From an uncultured Clostridia bacterium (GTDB lineage Bacteria > Bacillota > Clostridia > Lachnospirales > CAG-274): a DNA stretch of 45,536 bases. Of the stretch, positions 1 to 8,561 are shown one piece after another (positions within the stretch are counted from its first letter, which is position 1; every line of letters begins with the position of its first letter). The translations under genes were made by a program, and so were the position numbers. The notes below the pieces were generated by a model. It was given only the letters and a program-made list of their open reading frames with translations, searched no databases and was not told where the DNA came from. The DNA lies in NCBI GenBank assembly GCA_910579745.1, contig CAJTVH010000021.1, forward strand, positions 1-45,536. Reading direction: 5' to 3'.

Positions 1-60
1 GAAGGAGAGCGTAGTCGGAAGCCCGCGCCGACTTGACGGCAGCGCGGCGAAAATAATTTT
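1..60. other. GC-rich patch with hairpin at window edge
   Basis: The first 50 bases have 35 G/C (70%), far above the rest of the window. They hold an inverted repeat, gcccgcgc at 21-28 against gcgcggc at 42-48. No start or stop arrangement identifies a gene. It may be the tail of a GC-rich RNA gene, a repeat, or a terminator of something outside the window. Confidence 0.4.
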
Positions 61-117
61 TATCCGCAAAACTTGTTTATTTTTAGGTTGGATTGCTATA
101 AATACGCCATAACTAAA

Positions 118-156
118 AAAGGAACGGAAATAAATATTTTTTATTTCCGTTCCTTT
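118..156 (-). terminator. Intrinsic terminator of pfkA-pyk
   Basis: A perfect 17-bp inverted repeat (118-134 and 140-156, loop 135-139) begins 16 bases past the pyk stop. Read on the minus strand it runs into TTTTTT. This is a textbook Rho-independent terminator. Confidence 0.9.
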
Positions 157-171
157 CATTAATATAATTTT

Positions 172-1590
172 TTAATAACAGTGAACTTTCAAAGTATTGG
201 TATTTCCCGCTATACCAATAGGAGTTCCTCCGACAATAACCACAATATCCCCAACCTTTACGCCTCCAAGTTTAAAAGTCTTAAAAGCGGCGGCGTTAAA
301 TAAATCCAAAGCTGAAGTAGTAATGTCCTCAAGTATATTTGGGTTACATCCCCATAAAAGATTAAGCTGACGTCGTACCTGTTCATCAGGTGTAAAAGCG
401 TAAACCGGACACATAGGCCTGAATTTAGCTATCTGATTAACGGTAAAACCCGATTTTGAAACGGCTATAATACCCGCGGCGTTCAAATCGTTGGCGGTTG
501 TACATGTGGCATGCCCTACGGCGTCCGTAATATTATCCGTAATAATTTTTTTCTGTCTTGAGAATTTTTTTGAGTAGTCTATAGAACTTTCTACTCTTAA
601 AGCTATTTTTACCATGGTCTCAACAGCCTCGACAGGATAATTTCCTTTAGCTGTCTCACCAGAAAGCATAATAGCGTCCGTTCCGTCAAAAATAGCGTTC
701 GCCACGTCGCTGGCCTCCGCTCTTGTGGGACGTGGATTGGTTATCATTGATTCAAGCATTTGTGTCGCCGTAATAACAAGCTTTCCATATTCCTTGCACT
801 TTCTAATCATATTCTTTTGAATAACAGGAACTTCCTCAAGAGGTATTTCAACGCCTAAATCCCCTCTCGCTACCATAATACCGTCGGTAGCCTCAAGAAT
901 CTCGTCAAGATTTTCAACGCCTTCTCTATTTTCAATTTTAGAAATAATACGTATAGAAGAACCGCCGTTTTCCTCAAGTAACCTTCTTATTTGTTTAACA
1001 TCGTCAGCCGAGCGTATAAAAGAAGCCGCGATATAATCAAAGCCCATTTTTATGCCAAATTTTATGTCTTCTATGTCTTTTTCCGATAAAGCCGGCAAAC
1101 CAAGATGAATGTCAGGAATATTAACTCCTTTTCTCGATCCTAAAAAACCTGAGTTCTCAACTTCGCAAATTACATCGTTTCCCTTGATTTCTTTAACTTT
1201 AAGCTCAATAAGACCATCGTCAATAAGAACCGTTGAGCCGACCCTCAAATCCTTTGTAATATCAGCATAAGTAACGGAAACCCTTGTTTCATCCCCCTCA
1301 CAGTCGTCTGTCGTAAGAATAAATTGACCGCCTTTTTTAAGCTCAACAGGCTCTGTTTTAAGGGTTTTCGTTCTGATTTCTGGTCCTTTTGTGTCTAAAA
1401 TCAATGGAATCGGGAGATTAAGCTCCTCCCTTGCTTGTTTGATTTTATTAATTGTCTCTCCGTGAGACTCGTGGCTTCCGTGAGAAAAATTAATTCTGGC
1501 CGCATTCATTCCCGCTTTAAAAAGTTCTCTTATTTTTTCTGGTGAACTACTGGCAGGACCTATAGTCGCGACAATTTTTGTTTTACGCAT
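172..1590 (-). CDS. pyk: Pyruvate kinase
   Basis: Cytoplasmic glycolytic enzyme that converts phosphoenolpyruvate and ADP to pyruvate and ATP. The 472-residue protein opens with the typical MRKTKIVATIGPASS. It carries the substrate/metal-binding segments ARINFSHG, DTKGPEIR and MVARGDLGVE and the signature ATQMLESM. It ends after the allosteric C domain, so it lacks the extra PEP-utilizer-like tail of the ~585-residue Bacillus enzymes. ATG has AAAGGAG upstream. It follows pfkA so closely that the pfkA stop overlaps its ribosome site, so the two are cotranscribed. A strong terminator follows. Confidence 0.97.
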   Translation of the reverse strand: MRKTKIVATIGPASSSPEKIRELFKAGMNAARINFSHGSHESHGETINKIKQAREELNLPIPLILDTKGPEIRTKTLKTEPVELKKGGQFILTTDDCEGDETRVSVTYADITKDLRVGSTVLIDDGLIELKVKEIKGNDVICEVENSGFLGSRKGVNIPDIHLGLPALSEKDIEDIKFGIKMGFDYIAASFIRSADDVKQIRRLLEENGGSSIRIISKIENREGVENLDEILEATDGIMVARGDLGVEIPLEEVPVIQKNMIRKCKEYGKLVITATQMLESMITNPRPTRAEASDVANAIFDGTDAIMLSGETAKGNYPVEAVETMVKIALRVESSIDYSKKFSRQKKIITDNITDAVGHATCTTANDLNAAGIIAVSKSGFTVNQIAKFRPMCPVYAFTPDEQVRRQLNLLWGCNPNILEDITTSALDLFNAAAFKTFKLGGVKVGDIVVIVGGTPIGIAGNTNTLKVHCY

Positions 1591-1606
1591 AATCTTATAC
1601 TCCTTT

Positions 1607-2578
1607 TTAGATAGCTAAAATTTTTAATATTTCATAAGATGTATTATCATACCCTCTTTTGTACGCGAGGGCCTCATCTAAATCCAAATCGTCATAGTGT
1701 CCGTCTCGGTATACCATAACTCGGTTTTTCTTTCCCTCGATAAGAGCCTTAACAGCATTATAACCCATCATTGATGCCCTCATTCTGTCAAGAGCCGTAG
1801 GTATGCCGCCTCTCTGAAGATGCCCTAAAATTGTCGCTCTCGTCTGAATCCCTGTAACCGACTCAATATGTTTAGCAAGCTCCTGACTGCCTCCTATACC
1901 CTCAGCGACAATAATAAGATTATGAGTTTTTCCCTGGCATCTGTTTTCAAGAATTTGTTTAACAACAGCGTCGTTGTCAATATCAGATTTTTCAGGAATA
2001 AGCACTTCCTCCGCCCCGCCCGTAATACCGCACCAGAGAGCGATAAATCCGGCGTTTCTTCCCATAACCTCAACAATACTGCATCTTTCGTGAGAGCATG
2101 ATGTGTCTCTTATTTTGTTTATAGCGTCCATTCCGGTATTAACGGCCGTGTCAAACCCAATAGTATATTCTGTACAGTCGAGATCAAGGTCGATTGTTCC
2201 TGGAATACCCATAACGTTTACGTCAAATTTTTTAAGCGCCTGAGCCCCGTGTAAAGAACCGTCGCCCCCAATCACGATTAAAGCGTCAAGACCAAGAACC
2301 TTATAAATTCCCGCCGCTTTTTTCTGTCCCTCTTCCGTTGTCATTTCAGGACACCTGGCGGTTAATAAAGCGGTGCCGCCTCTATACATAATACTTGACA
2401 CTGAAGAGGCGTCCATCTCCTTAAACTCTCCGTTTATAAGCCCCTCATAACCTCTTTTTATACCGACAACCTTAATATCGTTATGTATAGCTGTTCTAAC
2501 TACGGCTCGAATAGCGGCATTCATACCAGGAGCGTCGCCTCCGCTTGTCAAAACGCCTATTTTTTTTATAGAATTCAT
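1607..2578 (-). CDS. pfkA: ATP-dependent 6-phosphofructokinase
   Basis: Phosphorylates fructose 6-phosphate to the 1,6-bisphosphate. The protein has 323 residues from the ATG at 2578, which has GGAGG ten bases upstream; an ATG seven codons earlier (2599) overlaps that ribosome site and is not preferred. Seen motifs: the nucleotide loop GVLTSGGDAPGMNAAIR, GGDGS (the ATP rather than PPi type), PGTID with the catalytic Asp, IGFDTA and MGRNAGFIA. One oddity is that the near-universal TIDND is TIDLD here: both Asp are kept, the Asn is replaced. The gene order dnaE-pfkA-pyk is common in Firmicutes. A promoter-like pair lies about 400 bp upstream at 2983-3012. Confidence 0.95.
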   Translation of the reverse strand: MNSIKKIGVLTSGGDAPGMNAAIRAVVRTAIHNDIKVVGIKRGYEGLINGEFKEMDASSVSSIMYRGGTALLTARCPEMTTEEGQKKAAGIYKVLGLDALIVIGGDGSLHGAQALKKFDVNVMGIPGTIDLDLDCTEYTIGFDTAVNTGMDAINKIRDTSCSHERCSIVEVMGRNAGFIALWCGITGGAEEVLIPEKSDIDNDAVVKQILENRCQGKTHNLIIVAEGIGGSQELAKHIESVTGIQTRATILGHLQRGGIPTALDRMRASMMGYNAVKALIEGKKNRVMVYRDGHYDDLDLDEALAYKRGYDNTSYEILKILAI

Positions 2579-2635
2579 AAAAACAGTACCTCCATTCACA
2601 TTTTACCGTTATAAGCGAAAAATTATTTTTACTGA

Positions 2636-2790
2636 TCAAAGATTATGAGTATTTCCATCTCACAAAAATACTCATAATCTACAATGTCAAACCGCCTTTG
2701 ATTTCAGCGTAAATCTATACTCCTCGCTGAAATCATTAAGTAAGAGCCTGCCGCTTAAAAAACGCTGGACTTACTTAGATCTGTTAAAAT
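2636..2790. repeat. Dispersed palindromic repeat, copy A (IS200/IS605-end-like)
   Basis: Three nested inverted repeats are visible: 2640-2654/2666-2680, 2700-2709/2725-2734 and 2737-2744/2770-2777. It shares the leading TCAAAGA, the internal CCGCCTTTGATTTCA and the closing GACTTACTTAG..GTTAAAATC with copies near 8.1, 18.9 and 31.8 kb. It lies in the probable pfkA leader, between promoter and start codon. Confidence 0.6.
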
Positions 2791-3215
2791 CAAGTTTAAT
2801 CATAAATTTACTTAATATAAATCGGTTTACTCCGTTTGTTTAATCACCTTCCGCCTAAAAACGATGAACGCTTTAAAATACAATAATTTCAAACGTCAAT
2901 AAAGATTTGTAAGTACAAGTCTTTTTATAAAACTCTCACTCCTCAAAAACGGAAGACTTTTCCGAAACAATATCGTACATAAATTGTACAATTAAAATAC
3001 GCTCTTCGTCAAGTTTTAAAAATAAAATAATATATTTTATTTTTAAGCTTTTTTTATAATAGTATACGTCAATTTCCAAAAAAAATCAGCACAAATAAAT
3101 ATACGATTTTTCTGCGCTTTATAAATTCCTCAAAACGCACAAAAAAACTCAAAACAAAATAACAATTTTATGGCAAAAAAACAAAAATAATAGATTTTTA
3201 ACAGACTTTTAAATA
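2791..3215. other. AT-rich gap between pfkA and dnaE
   Basis: Apart from the promoter candidate and repeat copy A, this stretch has no open frame with a ribosome site and no clear terminator for dnaE. Readthrough from dnaE into pfkA is therefore possible. Confidence 0.5.
2983..3012 (-). promoter_or_regulatory. Promoter candidate for pfkA-pyk
   Basis: On the minus strand TTGACG (3007-3012) is followed after 18 bases by TACAAT (2983-2988). A small inverted repeat, GTACA-ATTTA-TGTAC, overlaps the -10 and could be an operator. This start would give a leader of about 400 nt containing repeat copy A. Confidence 0.55.
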
Positions 3216-6200
3216 TCACCCTTTTAATACGACTGATTTCTCACCCAAAATATTTTTAAGTTCGCTCATAAAAGAGTCGTCTACAGAAATATAATTGGAA
3301 CTTGTAAGAGTAAGTTTTTGTTTTTTCTTCTCGTCATATATGATTACGGGCGTTTTTCCTTTTCTTTTTTTCAAAATATCTATTATATTATTTGGAGTAA
3401 GCTCTGACTCTTTAGATATTTTAAGCCATAAAGTCCTGTTTTTATTTATAATATCGTCATACTCAGTAACGCTCTCGCAGATGACTTTTGTGGCTTGGTC
3501 CTCGGAAACGCTCGCGCGTCCGGAAATTAAAACGACGCTGTCCTCAAAAATCACGTCTGAATATTTTGAGTATGAATCAGGAAATAAAATAACCTCAATA
3601 ATACCGTCCAAATCCTCAATACTTACAAAAGCCATAACCTTGTTATTTTTTGTGTACTTAATTGAGATTTCAGAAATAATACCGCCTATAACAACTCTCT
3701 GCCCATCGTACATTTGAGTATAGTCCGAAGAAAAATCAACACTTGTAAAAGTAATATATTTTTCGAGAATGTCTTTATACTCAAAAAGAGGATGCCCTGA
3801 GACATAAATTCCTAAAACAGCTTTTTCCTCAGAAAGAAGAAGTTTTTTAGGATACTCCTCAATATTTGGGAGCTCGTCTTTATAAACTTCCTCATCTTTT
3901 CTCTCTGTCATCTCAAAAAGAGATACTTGTCCCGCCATAGTTCTTTTTTTAACCTGTCCAAGACCGTTGTAAATTTGTTTATAAACACCAGCGTACTGGG
4001 ATCTTTTCCCTCCCAAAGAATCAAAAGCTCCCGCTTTAATAAGACTTTCTATGGTTCTTGTGTTAAGCTCTCCCGAAAGCCTGTTTAAAAATTGTGTCAT
4101 ACTGATATAATTTCCGTTTTTCTCCCTCTCTAACACAAGAGCCTTAACATTTCCGGCACCGACGTTTTTGATCGCGGAAAGACTATACCTTATTTTTCCG
4201 CCGCTAACGCTGAAATTGTGAAAACTCTCATTAATATCCGGAGGTAAAAGCTGAATGCTCATTTTCCTGCAAGCGGCTATATACTCTGATATTTTATCAG
4301 GAAAACTCATAACGCTTGTCATAAGCGCCGCCATAAACTCAACAGGATAATATGTTCTTAAATAAGCCGTTTGATACGCCACTATGGCGTAGGCGGCCGC
4401 ATGGGATTTATTAAAAGCGTATTTAGCGAAATCCGTCATCTCGTCGAATATTTTCTCTGCGGCTTCCCTTTCTATACCGTTTTTAATACACCCCGGCACA
4501 TCGTCGCCAAGGCCCTCTATAAAATTTTTCCTCTCTCTTGCCATAACGTCCGTTTTCTTTTTGCTCATAGCTCTCCGCACAAGGTCGCTTCTGCCAAGAC
4601 TATATCCCGCGAGCTCTCTTACAATCTGCATAACCTGTTCCTGATAAACTATACATCCATAAGTAGGCTCAAGTATTTTCTCAAGAGCTGGATGAGTATA
4701 AGTAATGGAATCCTTATTATTTTTTCCCTTTATATATTTAGGGATAAAATCCATAGGACCGGGACGATAAAGAGAAATCCCCGCTATAATATCCTCAAGG
4801 CTTGACGGCTGAAGCTCTCTCATAAATTGGCGCATACCTGGACTTTCAAGCTGAAAAACCCCGTCCGTTTTGCCGCTTGATATAAGCGCAAAAACATTTT
4901 TATCATCATAATCTATATTAGATACATCTATTTTTACCTTGTGATTTCTCTCAACCTCAATAATAGCGTTATGGATTACTGTAAGAGTTCTAAGGCCCAA
5001 AAAGTCCATTTTTAAAAGCCCAAGCTCCTCAAGAGTGGTCATAGTATACTGAGTTGTGATAACACCTTCGTTTGAGTTGAGGGGAACATAGTCCACAACG
5101 GGCCTGTCGCATATAACAACCCCCGCCGCGTGAGTTGATGCGTGACGCGGAAGCCCCTCAAGCCTCATTGACATATCAAGAAGATATTTAACTTTGGGAA
5201 AATTCTCATACTCCGATAAAAGTTCAGGATTCATCTCAAGAGCGTTTTTTATAGTTACTTTCCTGTTAAGCTCCATTGGAATCATTTTTGCGATTTTATC
5301 GACTTCCGAGTATGACATGGCTAAAGCACGTCCGACATCTCTTATGGCGTTTCTCGCCGCCATGGTTCCAAAAGTGACTATCTGGGCTACATGGTCGGCT
5401 CCGTATTTCCCAACCACATAATCGATAACCTCCTGCCGCCTCTCATAGCAAAAATCAATATCAATATCGGGCATACTTACTCTCTCAGGATTTAAAAATC
5501 TCTCAAAAATCAGATTATATTTTAAGGGGTCTATATCTGTTATTTTAAGTGAATACGCCACAATGCTCCCCGCGGCGGAACCTCTTCCCGGCCCTACCAT
5601 AATACCGTTGTCTTTAGCGTATTTAATAAAATCCCAAACTATGAGAAAATAGTCAGTAAAACCCATACTCTCTATTGTGTTAAGCTCATAGTCAAGCCTC
5701 TTTCTAAGCTTGTCTGTCACGTTTTCATATCTTTCACAAAGTCCCCTCTCGCACAACTCCTTTAAATAATCAAAAGCGCTTTTACCGTCAGGAACATCAA
5801 AAACAGGAAGCTTATACTTATTAAACTCAAAAGAAACGTCGCACCTTTCAGCTATTTTTGTCGTATTATATAACGCCTCTTTAGCGTATGGAAAGATTGA
5901 GTACATTTCATCGGGAGATTTAAGATAAAACTCTGACCCCTCATATTTCATTCTGTTTTCATCATTTACTGTTTTATTTGTTTGTATGCAAATAAGAATA
6001 TCATGAGCCTCGGCGTCCTCTTTATTTATATAATGCAAATCGTTCGTGCACACAAGCGGAATACCCGTCTCCTCACTCATTCGTATAAGTCCGTTATTAA
6101 CAGTCTGCTGTTCTGAAATACCATGGTCCTGAATTTCAAGATAAAAATTATCCTGTCCAAAAATCTTGTTATAAGTTAGCGCCGTTTCTTTAGCTTTCTC

Positions 6201-6665
6201 ATAAGAGACGTTTAAAAGAGTTCTGGCTACAGGGCCGGCTAAACAGGCGCTTAAAGCTATAATCCCCTCGTGATATTCCGATAAAAGCTCAAGATCTATA
6301 CGTGGTTTATAATAAAACCCCTCAGTAAATCCCTTAGAAACCATTTTAATAAGGTTTTTATAACCATCGTTGTTTTTAGCGAGTAAAACAAGGTGATAAT
6401 AAAAATTATCCCCGCTGTTTTCCTTGTCAAATCTTGACTTGCTCGCCACATAAGCCTCGCAGCCTAAAATAGGTTTAATCCCCTGTTTTACAGCCTCCTG
6501 ATAAAATTTTACCGCTCCGTACATAACCCCATGGTCGGTAATAGCTATAGAATCCATTCCAAGCTCCTTAACTCTTGAGATAAGTTCCTCTATTTTACAT
6601 GAACCGTCCAAAAGACTATAACCCGTATGCACGTGAAGATGAGTAAAAGAATTTTTTTTCTCCAT
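3216..6665 (-). CDS. dnaE: DNA polymerase III alpha subunit, DnaE type
   Basis: Replicative polymerase subunit of the C family. The 1149-residue protein from the ATG at 6665 has, in order, an N-terminal PHP domain (THLHVHTGYSLLDG), the polymerase core with the catalytic Asp triad in PDIDIDF (D400, D402, D404 by codon count), a helix-hairpin-helix stretch and a C-terminal OB fold. It lacks an inserted 3'-5' exonuclease, so it is not PolC. An upstream in-frame ATG at 6719 overlaps the end of the GH105 gene but has no ribosome site. The 6665 start has GGGGG/AGGA upstream. Only 47 bp separate it from the GH105 stop and no terminator is visible, so some transcription may come from the pectin locus. 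Confidence 0.96.
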   Translation of the reverse strand: MEKKNSFTHLHVHTGYSLLDGSCKIEELISRVKELGMDSIAITDHGVMYGAVKFYQEAVKQGIKPILGCEAYVASKSRFDKENSGDNFYYHLVLLAKNNDGYKNLIKMVSKGFTEGFYYKPRIDLELLSEYHEGIIALSACLAGPVARTLLNVSYEKAKETALTYNKIFGQDNFYLEIQDHGISEQQTVNNGLIRMSEETGIPLVCTNDLHYINKEDAEAHDILICIQTNKTVNDENRMKYEGSEFYLKSPDEMYSIFPYAKEALYNTTKIAERCDVSFEFNKYKLPVFDVPDGKSAFDYLKELCERGLCERYENVTDKLRKRLDYELNTIESMGFTDYFLIVWDFIKYAKDNGIMVGPGRGSAAGSIVAYSLKITDIDPLKYNLIFERFLNPERVSMPDIDIDFCYERRQEVIDYVVGKYGADHVAQIVTFGTMAARNAIRDVGRALAMSYSEVDKIAKMIPMELNRKVTIKNALEMNPELLSEYENFPKVKYLLDMSMRLEGLPRHASTHAAGVVICDRPVVDYVPLNSNEGVITTQYTMTTLEELGLLKMDFLGLRTLTVIHNAIIEVERNHKVKIDVSNIDYDDKNVFALISSGKTDGVFQLESPGMRQFMRELQPSSLEDIIAGISLYRPGPMDFIPKYIKGKNNKDSITYTHPALEKILEPTYGCIVYQEQVMQIVRELAGYSLGRSDLVRRAMSKKKTDVMARERKNFIEGLGDDVPGCIKNGIEREAAEKIFDEMTDFAKYAFNKSHAAAYAIVAYQTAYLRTYYPVEFMAALMTSVMSFPDKISEYIAACRKMSIQLLPPDINESFHNFSVSGGKIRYSLSAIKNVGAGNVKALVLEREKNGNYISMTQFLNRLSGELNTRTIESLIKAGAFDSLGGKRSQYAGVYKQIYNGLGQVKKRTMAGQVSLFEMTERKDEEVYKDELPNIEEYPKKLLLSEEKAVLGIYVSGHPLFEYKDILEKYITFTSVDFSSDYTQMYDGQRVVIGGIISEISIKYTKNNKVMAFVSIEDLDGIIEVILFPDSYSKYSDVIFEDSVVLISGRASVSEDQATKVICESVTEYDDIINKNRTLWLKISKESELTPNNIIDILKKRKGKTPVIIYDEKKKQKLTLTSSNYISVDDSFMSELKNILGEKSVVLKG

Positions 6666-6712
6666 AATCCTGCCCCCGTCACCGTTATATGGTTTTTTAT
6701 AAATTTTTGTTA

Positions 6713-7813
6713 TCACCATAAATTTTTAAAGCGTTCATACTCATACGCCGCCATAATGAAAGCTCCAACTCCTTTAAGGTCGTTGCAAACAATAGGCTCG
6801 CTTATATAATAAGCGAAACTGCCGTCCCGCTTGCTTTTGTTTCCGAGACCGGCTACGGCGCAGTTTTTGTTAAGATTAATAAATTTATTGTCAGTTATCA
6901 AAATAAACTCGTCAATAATACCGTTAAAAGCCGCCTCCATAGCGTCTGTATATTTTAAGCCATTAATTATCCCTAAATTAACAGCTTTGGCTATAGCGTA
7001 TAAAATCATACAGCTGCATGACGCCTCAAGATAATTTCCTATTTTTTCCCCTTTGTCAAGAACTTGATACCAGCATCCGCTTTTATCCTGAACCTCAATA
7101 AGAGCGTCAATAATCTCAGCGAACATTTTTTTTAGCTCGTCATAATCTCCGCACTCAGGCGTGACAATCTCAATAACATCTAAGAGAGCCATAGCGAGCC
7201 ACCCCATTGCCCTTCCCCAAAAACTCCTCGACAGACCCGTTTTTTTATCACACCAAAACTCATAATGACTTTCGTCCCACGCGTGATAATAAAGACCCGT
7301 TTTATCATCCCGCATATTTTTTTTACAAAGCATAAACTGCCTTATTACATCGTTATAATTTCTTTTGCTGTCAAAAACTTTAATAAACATGGCGTAAAAA
7401 GGAGTTTCCATATACAGACCGTCGAGCCACACTTGATTTTTGTAAATTTTTTTGTGCCAGAACGCGCCCTCTGATGTTCTCGGGTGTTTATAAAGCTGAT
7501 TTCTTAGTTTAAAAATAGCCTTTCTGTACTTTTCCTCTTTAGTCTCCCTAAATATATCAAATAAAATTTTTCCATTGTTAATAAGGTCGATATTATACTC
7601 ATAAGGTCTATAATCTTTTATCATACCGTTATCGTAAATAAATTTTTCCATATAGTCAAGACAAACATCAAAATACTTTTTATCCCCTGTTTTCTCCCAA
7701 ATTTTAAGAAGCCCCCGCATAACGACGCCATTATCATACGCCCACCTCTCGTAATTTAGAGACGGCCTTCCCGAAACAACGCAGTCAGCCATTTTTACAG
7801 ACCACTTTTCCAT
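6713..7813 (-). CDS. Unsaturated rhamnogalacturonyl hydrolase, GH105 family
   Basis: The 366-residue alpha/alpha-barrel protein resembles YteR/YesR. These enzymes remove the 4,5-unsaturated galacturonyl residue left at the end of rhamnogalacturonan oligomers by lyases. Supporting segments are YERWAYDNGVVMRG near the N terminus, VWLDGLYMETPFYA with the probable catalytic Asp131, RSFWGRAMGWLAMALLD and YLEASCSCMILYAIAK. There is no signal peptide, so it acts in the cytoplasm. ATG is preceded by GGAGGGG. It is the last pectin gene of the locus and acts logically after the PL26-like lyase. The broader GH88/GH105 group includes other unsaturated uronyl hydrolases, so the exact substrate is inferred from context. 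Confidence 0.9.
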   Translation of the reverse strand: MEKWSVKMADCVVSGRPSLNYERWAYDNGVVMRGLLKIWEKTGDKKYFDVCLDYMEKFIYDNGMIKDYRPYEYNIDLINNGKILFDIFRETKEEKYRKAIFKLRNQLYKHPRTSEGAFWHKKIYKNQVWLDGLYMETPFYAMFIKVFDSKRNYNDVIRQFMLCKKNMRDDKTGLYYHAWDESHYEFWCDKKTGLSRSFWGRAMGWLAMALLDVIEIVTPECGDYDELKKMFAEIIDALIEVQDKSGCWYQVLDKGEKIGNYLEASCSCMILYAIAKAVNLGIINGLKYTDAMEAAFNGIIDEFILITDNKFINLNKNCAVAGLGNKSKRDGSFAYYISEPIVCNDLKGVGAFIMAAYEYERFKNLW

Positions 7814-7868
7814 AAAACCCCTCCAATCCTAAAAACTAAATTTTATATAGCGTTTTTAATAAACAGGA

Positions 7869-8027
7869 TTAATGACAACACAGTGGGCTTTCGCACTCAC
7901 TATACTCCAATATAATAAAATCCAGCTGAATTGTACTTTTAGGTAAAATACATCTATTACATCTAAAAACTTTATCATTAGAATCCTCATAACTTCTAAG
8001 CCTCAAAAAACTTTCTCTCCTATTCAT
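7869..8027 (-). CDS. Possible 52-residue Cys-rich protein
   Basis: A short open frame lies 55 bp upstream of the GH105 gene on the same strand. Its product has a basic N terminus (MNRRESFLRLRSYED), a CNRC pair at residues 23-26 and a C-terminal CESPLCCH (Cys45, Cys50, Cys51, His52). The pattern would suit a small zinc-binding fold, but I recognise no family. There is no signal peptide and no transmembrane segment. The ribosome site is weak (GGTAAAAG). It could be a real small gene of the pectin operon or a chance frame. Confidence 0.35.
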   Translation of the reverse strand: MNRRESFLRLRSYEDSNDKVFRCNRCILPKSTIQLDFIILEYSECESPLCCH

Positions 8028-8114
8028 ATCTATCTTTTACCATTAATATAACAGCGCTCTTATAACCCATTTACAATTTTTACAAAAAACACATTAAACG
8101 CCTATAACCAATAT

Positions 8115-8232
8115 AACAAAAATACACATGCCCTATGGCTGCAACTCAGCCTTTTTATTAGGCTGGAGTTTGTATTCACGCTTAATACAAGAGTAAGTGC
8201 CCCCGACTTCCTCAGCCAGTTAAAATCAAACC
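8115..8232. repeat. Dispersed palindromic repeat, copy B (IS200/IS605-end-like)
   Basis: It contains an imperfect hairpin (aactcagcct against aggctggagtt), then AGAGTAAGTGCCCCCGACTT and CCTCAGCCAGTTAAAATC. Compared with copy C at 18.9 kb, the second half of the CCCCC/GGGGG hairpin is deleted. Left border uncertain. Confidence 0.5.
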
Positions 8233-8321
8233 TGTTTTATTGAATTACGCGGTATTGCCTTAAAATTTTTAATAATTTATATCCCTTATATTTTTATTCT
8301 ATACTTTCTTAATTCTCAAAT

Positions 8322-8370
8322 AAGCGCCGATTTTAGGTATTAAATTATTAATAGCTAAAAATCGGCGCTT
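8322..8370 (-). terminator. Hairpin downstream of GH28, possible terminator
   Basis: Inverted repeat aagcgccgattttag (8322-8336) against ctaaaaatcggcgctt (8355-8370), with one bulged base. It lies about 190 bp past the GH28 stop. On the minus strand the following TTATTTGAGAATT is only moderately U-rich, so it may be leaky and let transcription reach GH105. Confidence 0.5.
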
Positions 8371-8561
8371 TCCCACAGCAATTTCATTCAAAATGAAGCA
8401 AATTTCAGAAAAAAATATTTTATGAGTATAAAACAAACAAATCTCAGAGAAACACAATTTGATTTTTTAACAATGAAATTGTAAATAAAATCATTGAGTA
8501 GATCAAAAATTTTTAATAAAACATTTTTTCTCAATTTATATTATAATCGCCCCAAAACAAT

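Noticed and set aside
2640..2680. Terminator for dnaE
   Set aside because: The perfect 15-bp hairpin lacks a T-run on either side and is shared with other repeat copies, so it belongs to the dispersed repeat.
3295..3717. 140-residue plus-strand frame opposite the dnaE 3' end
   Set aside because: It is hydrophobic only because Lys/Glu-rich codons are read in reverse; no start signal.
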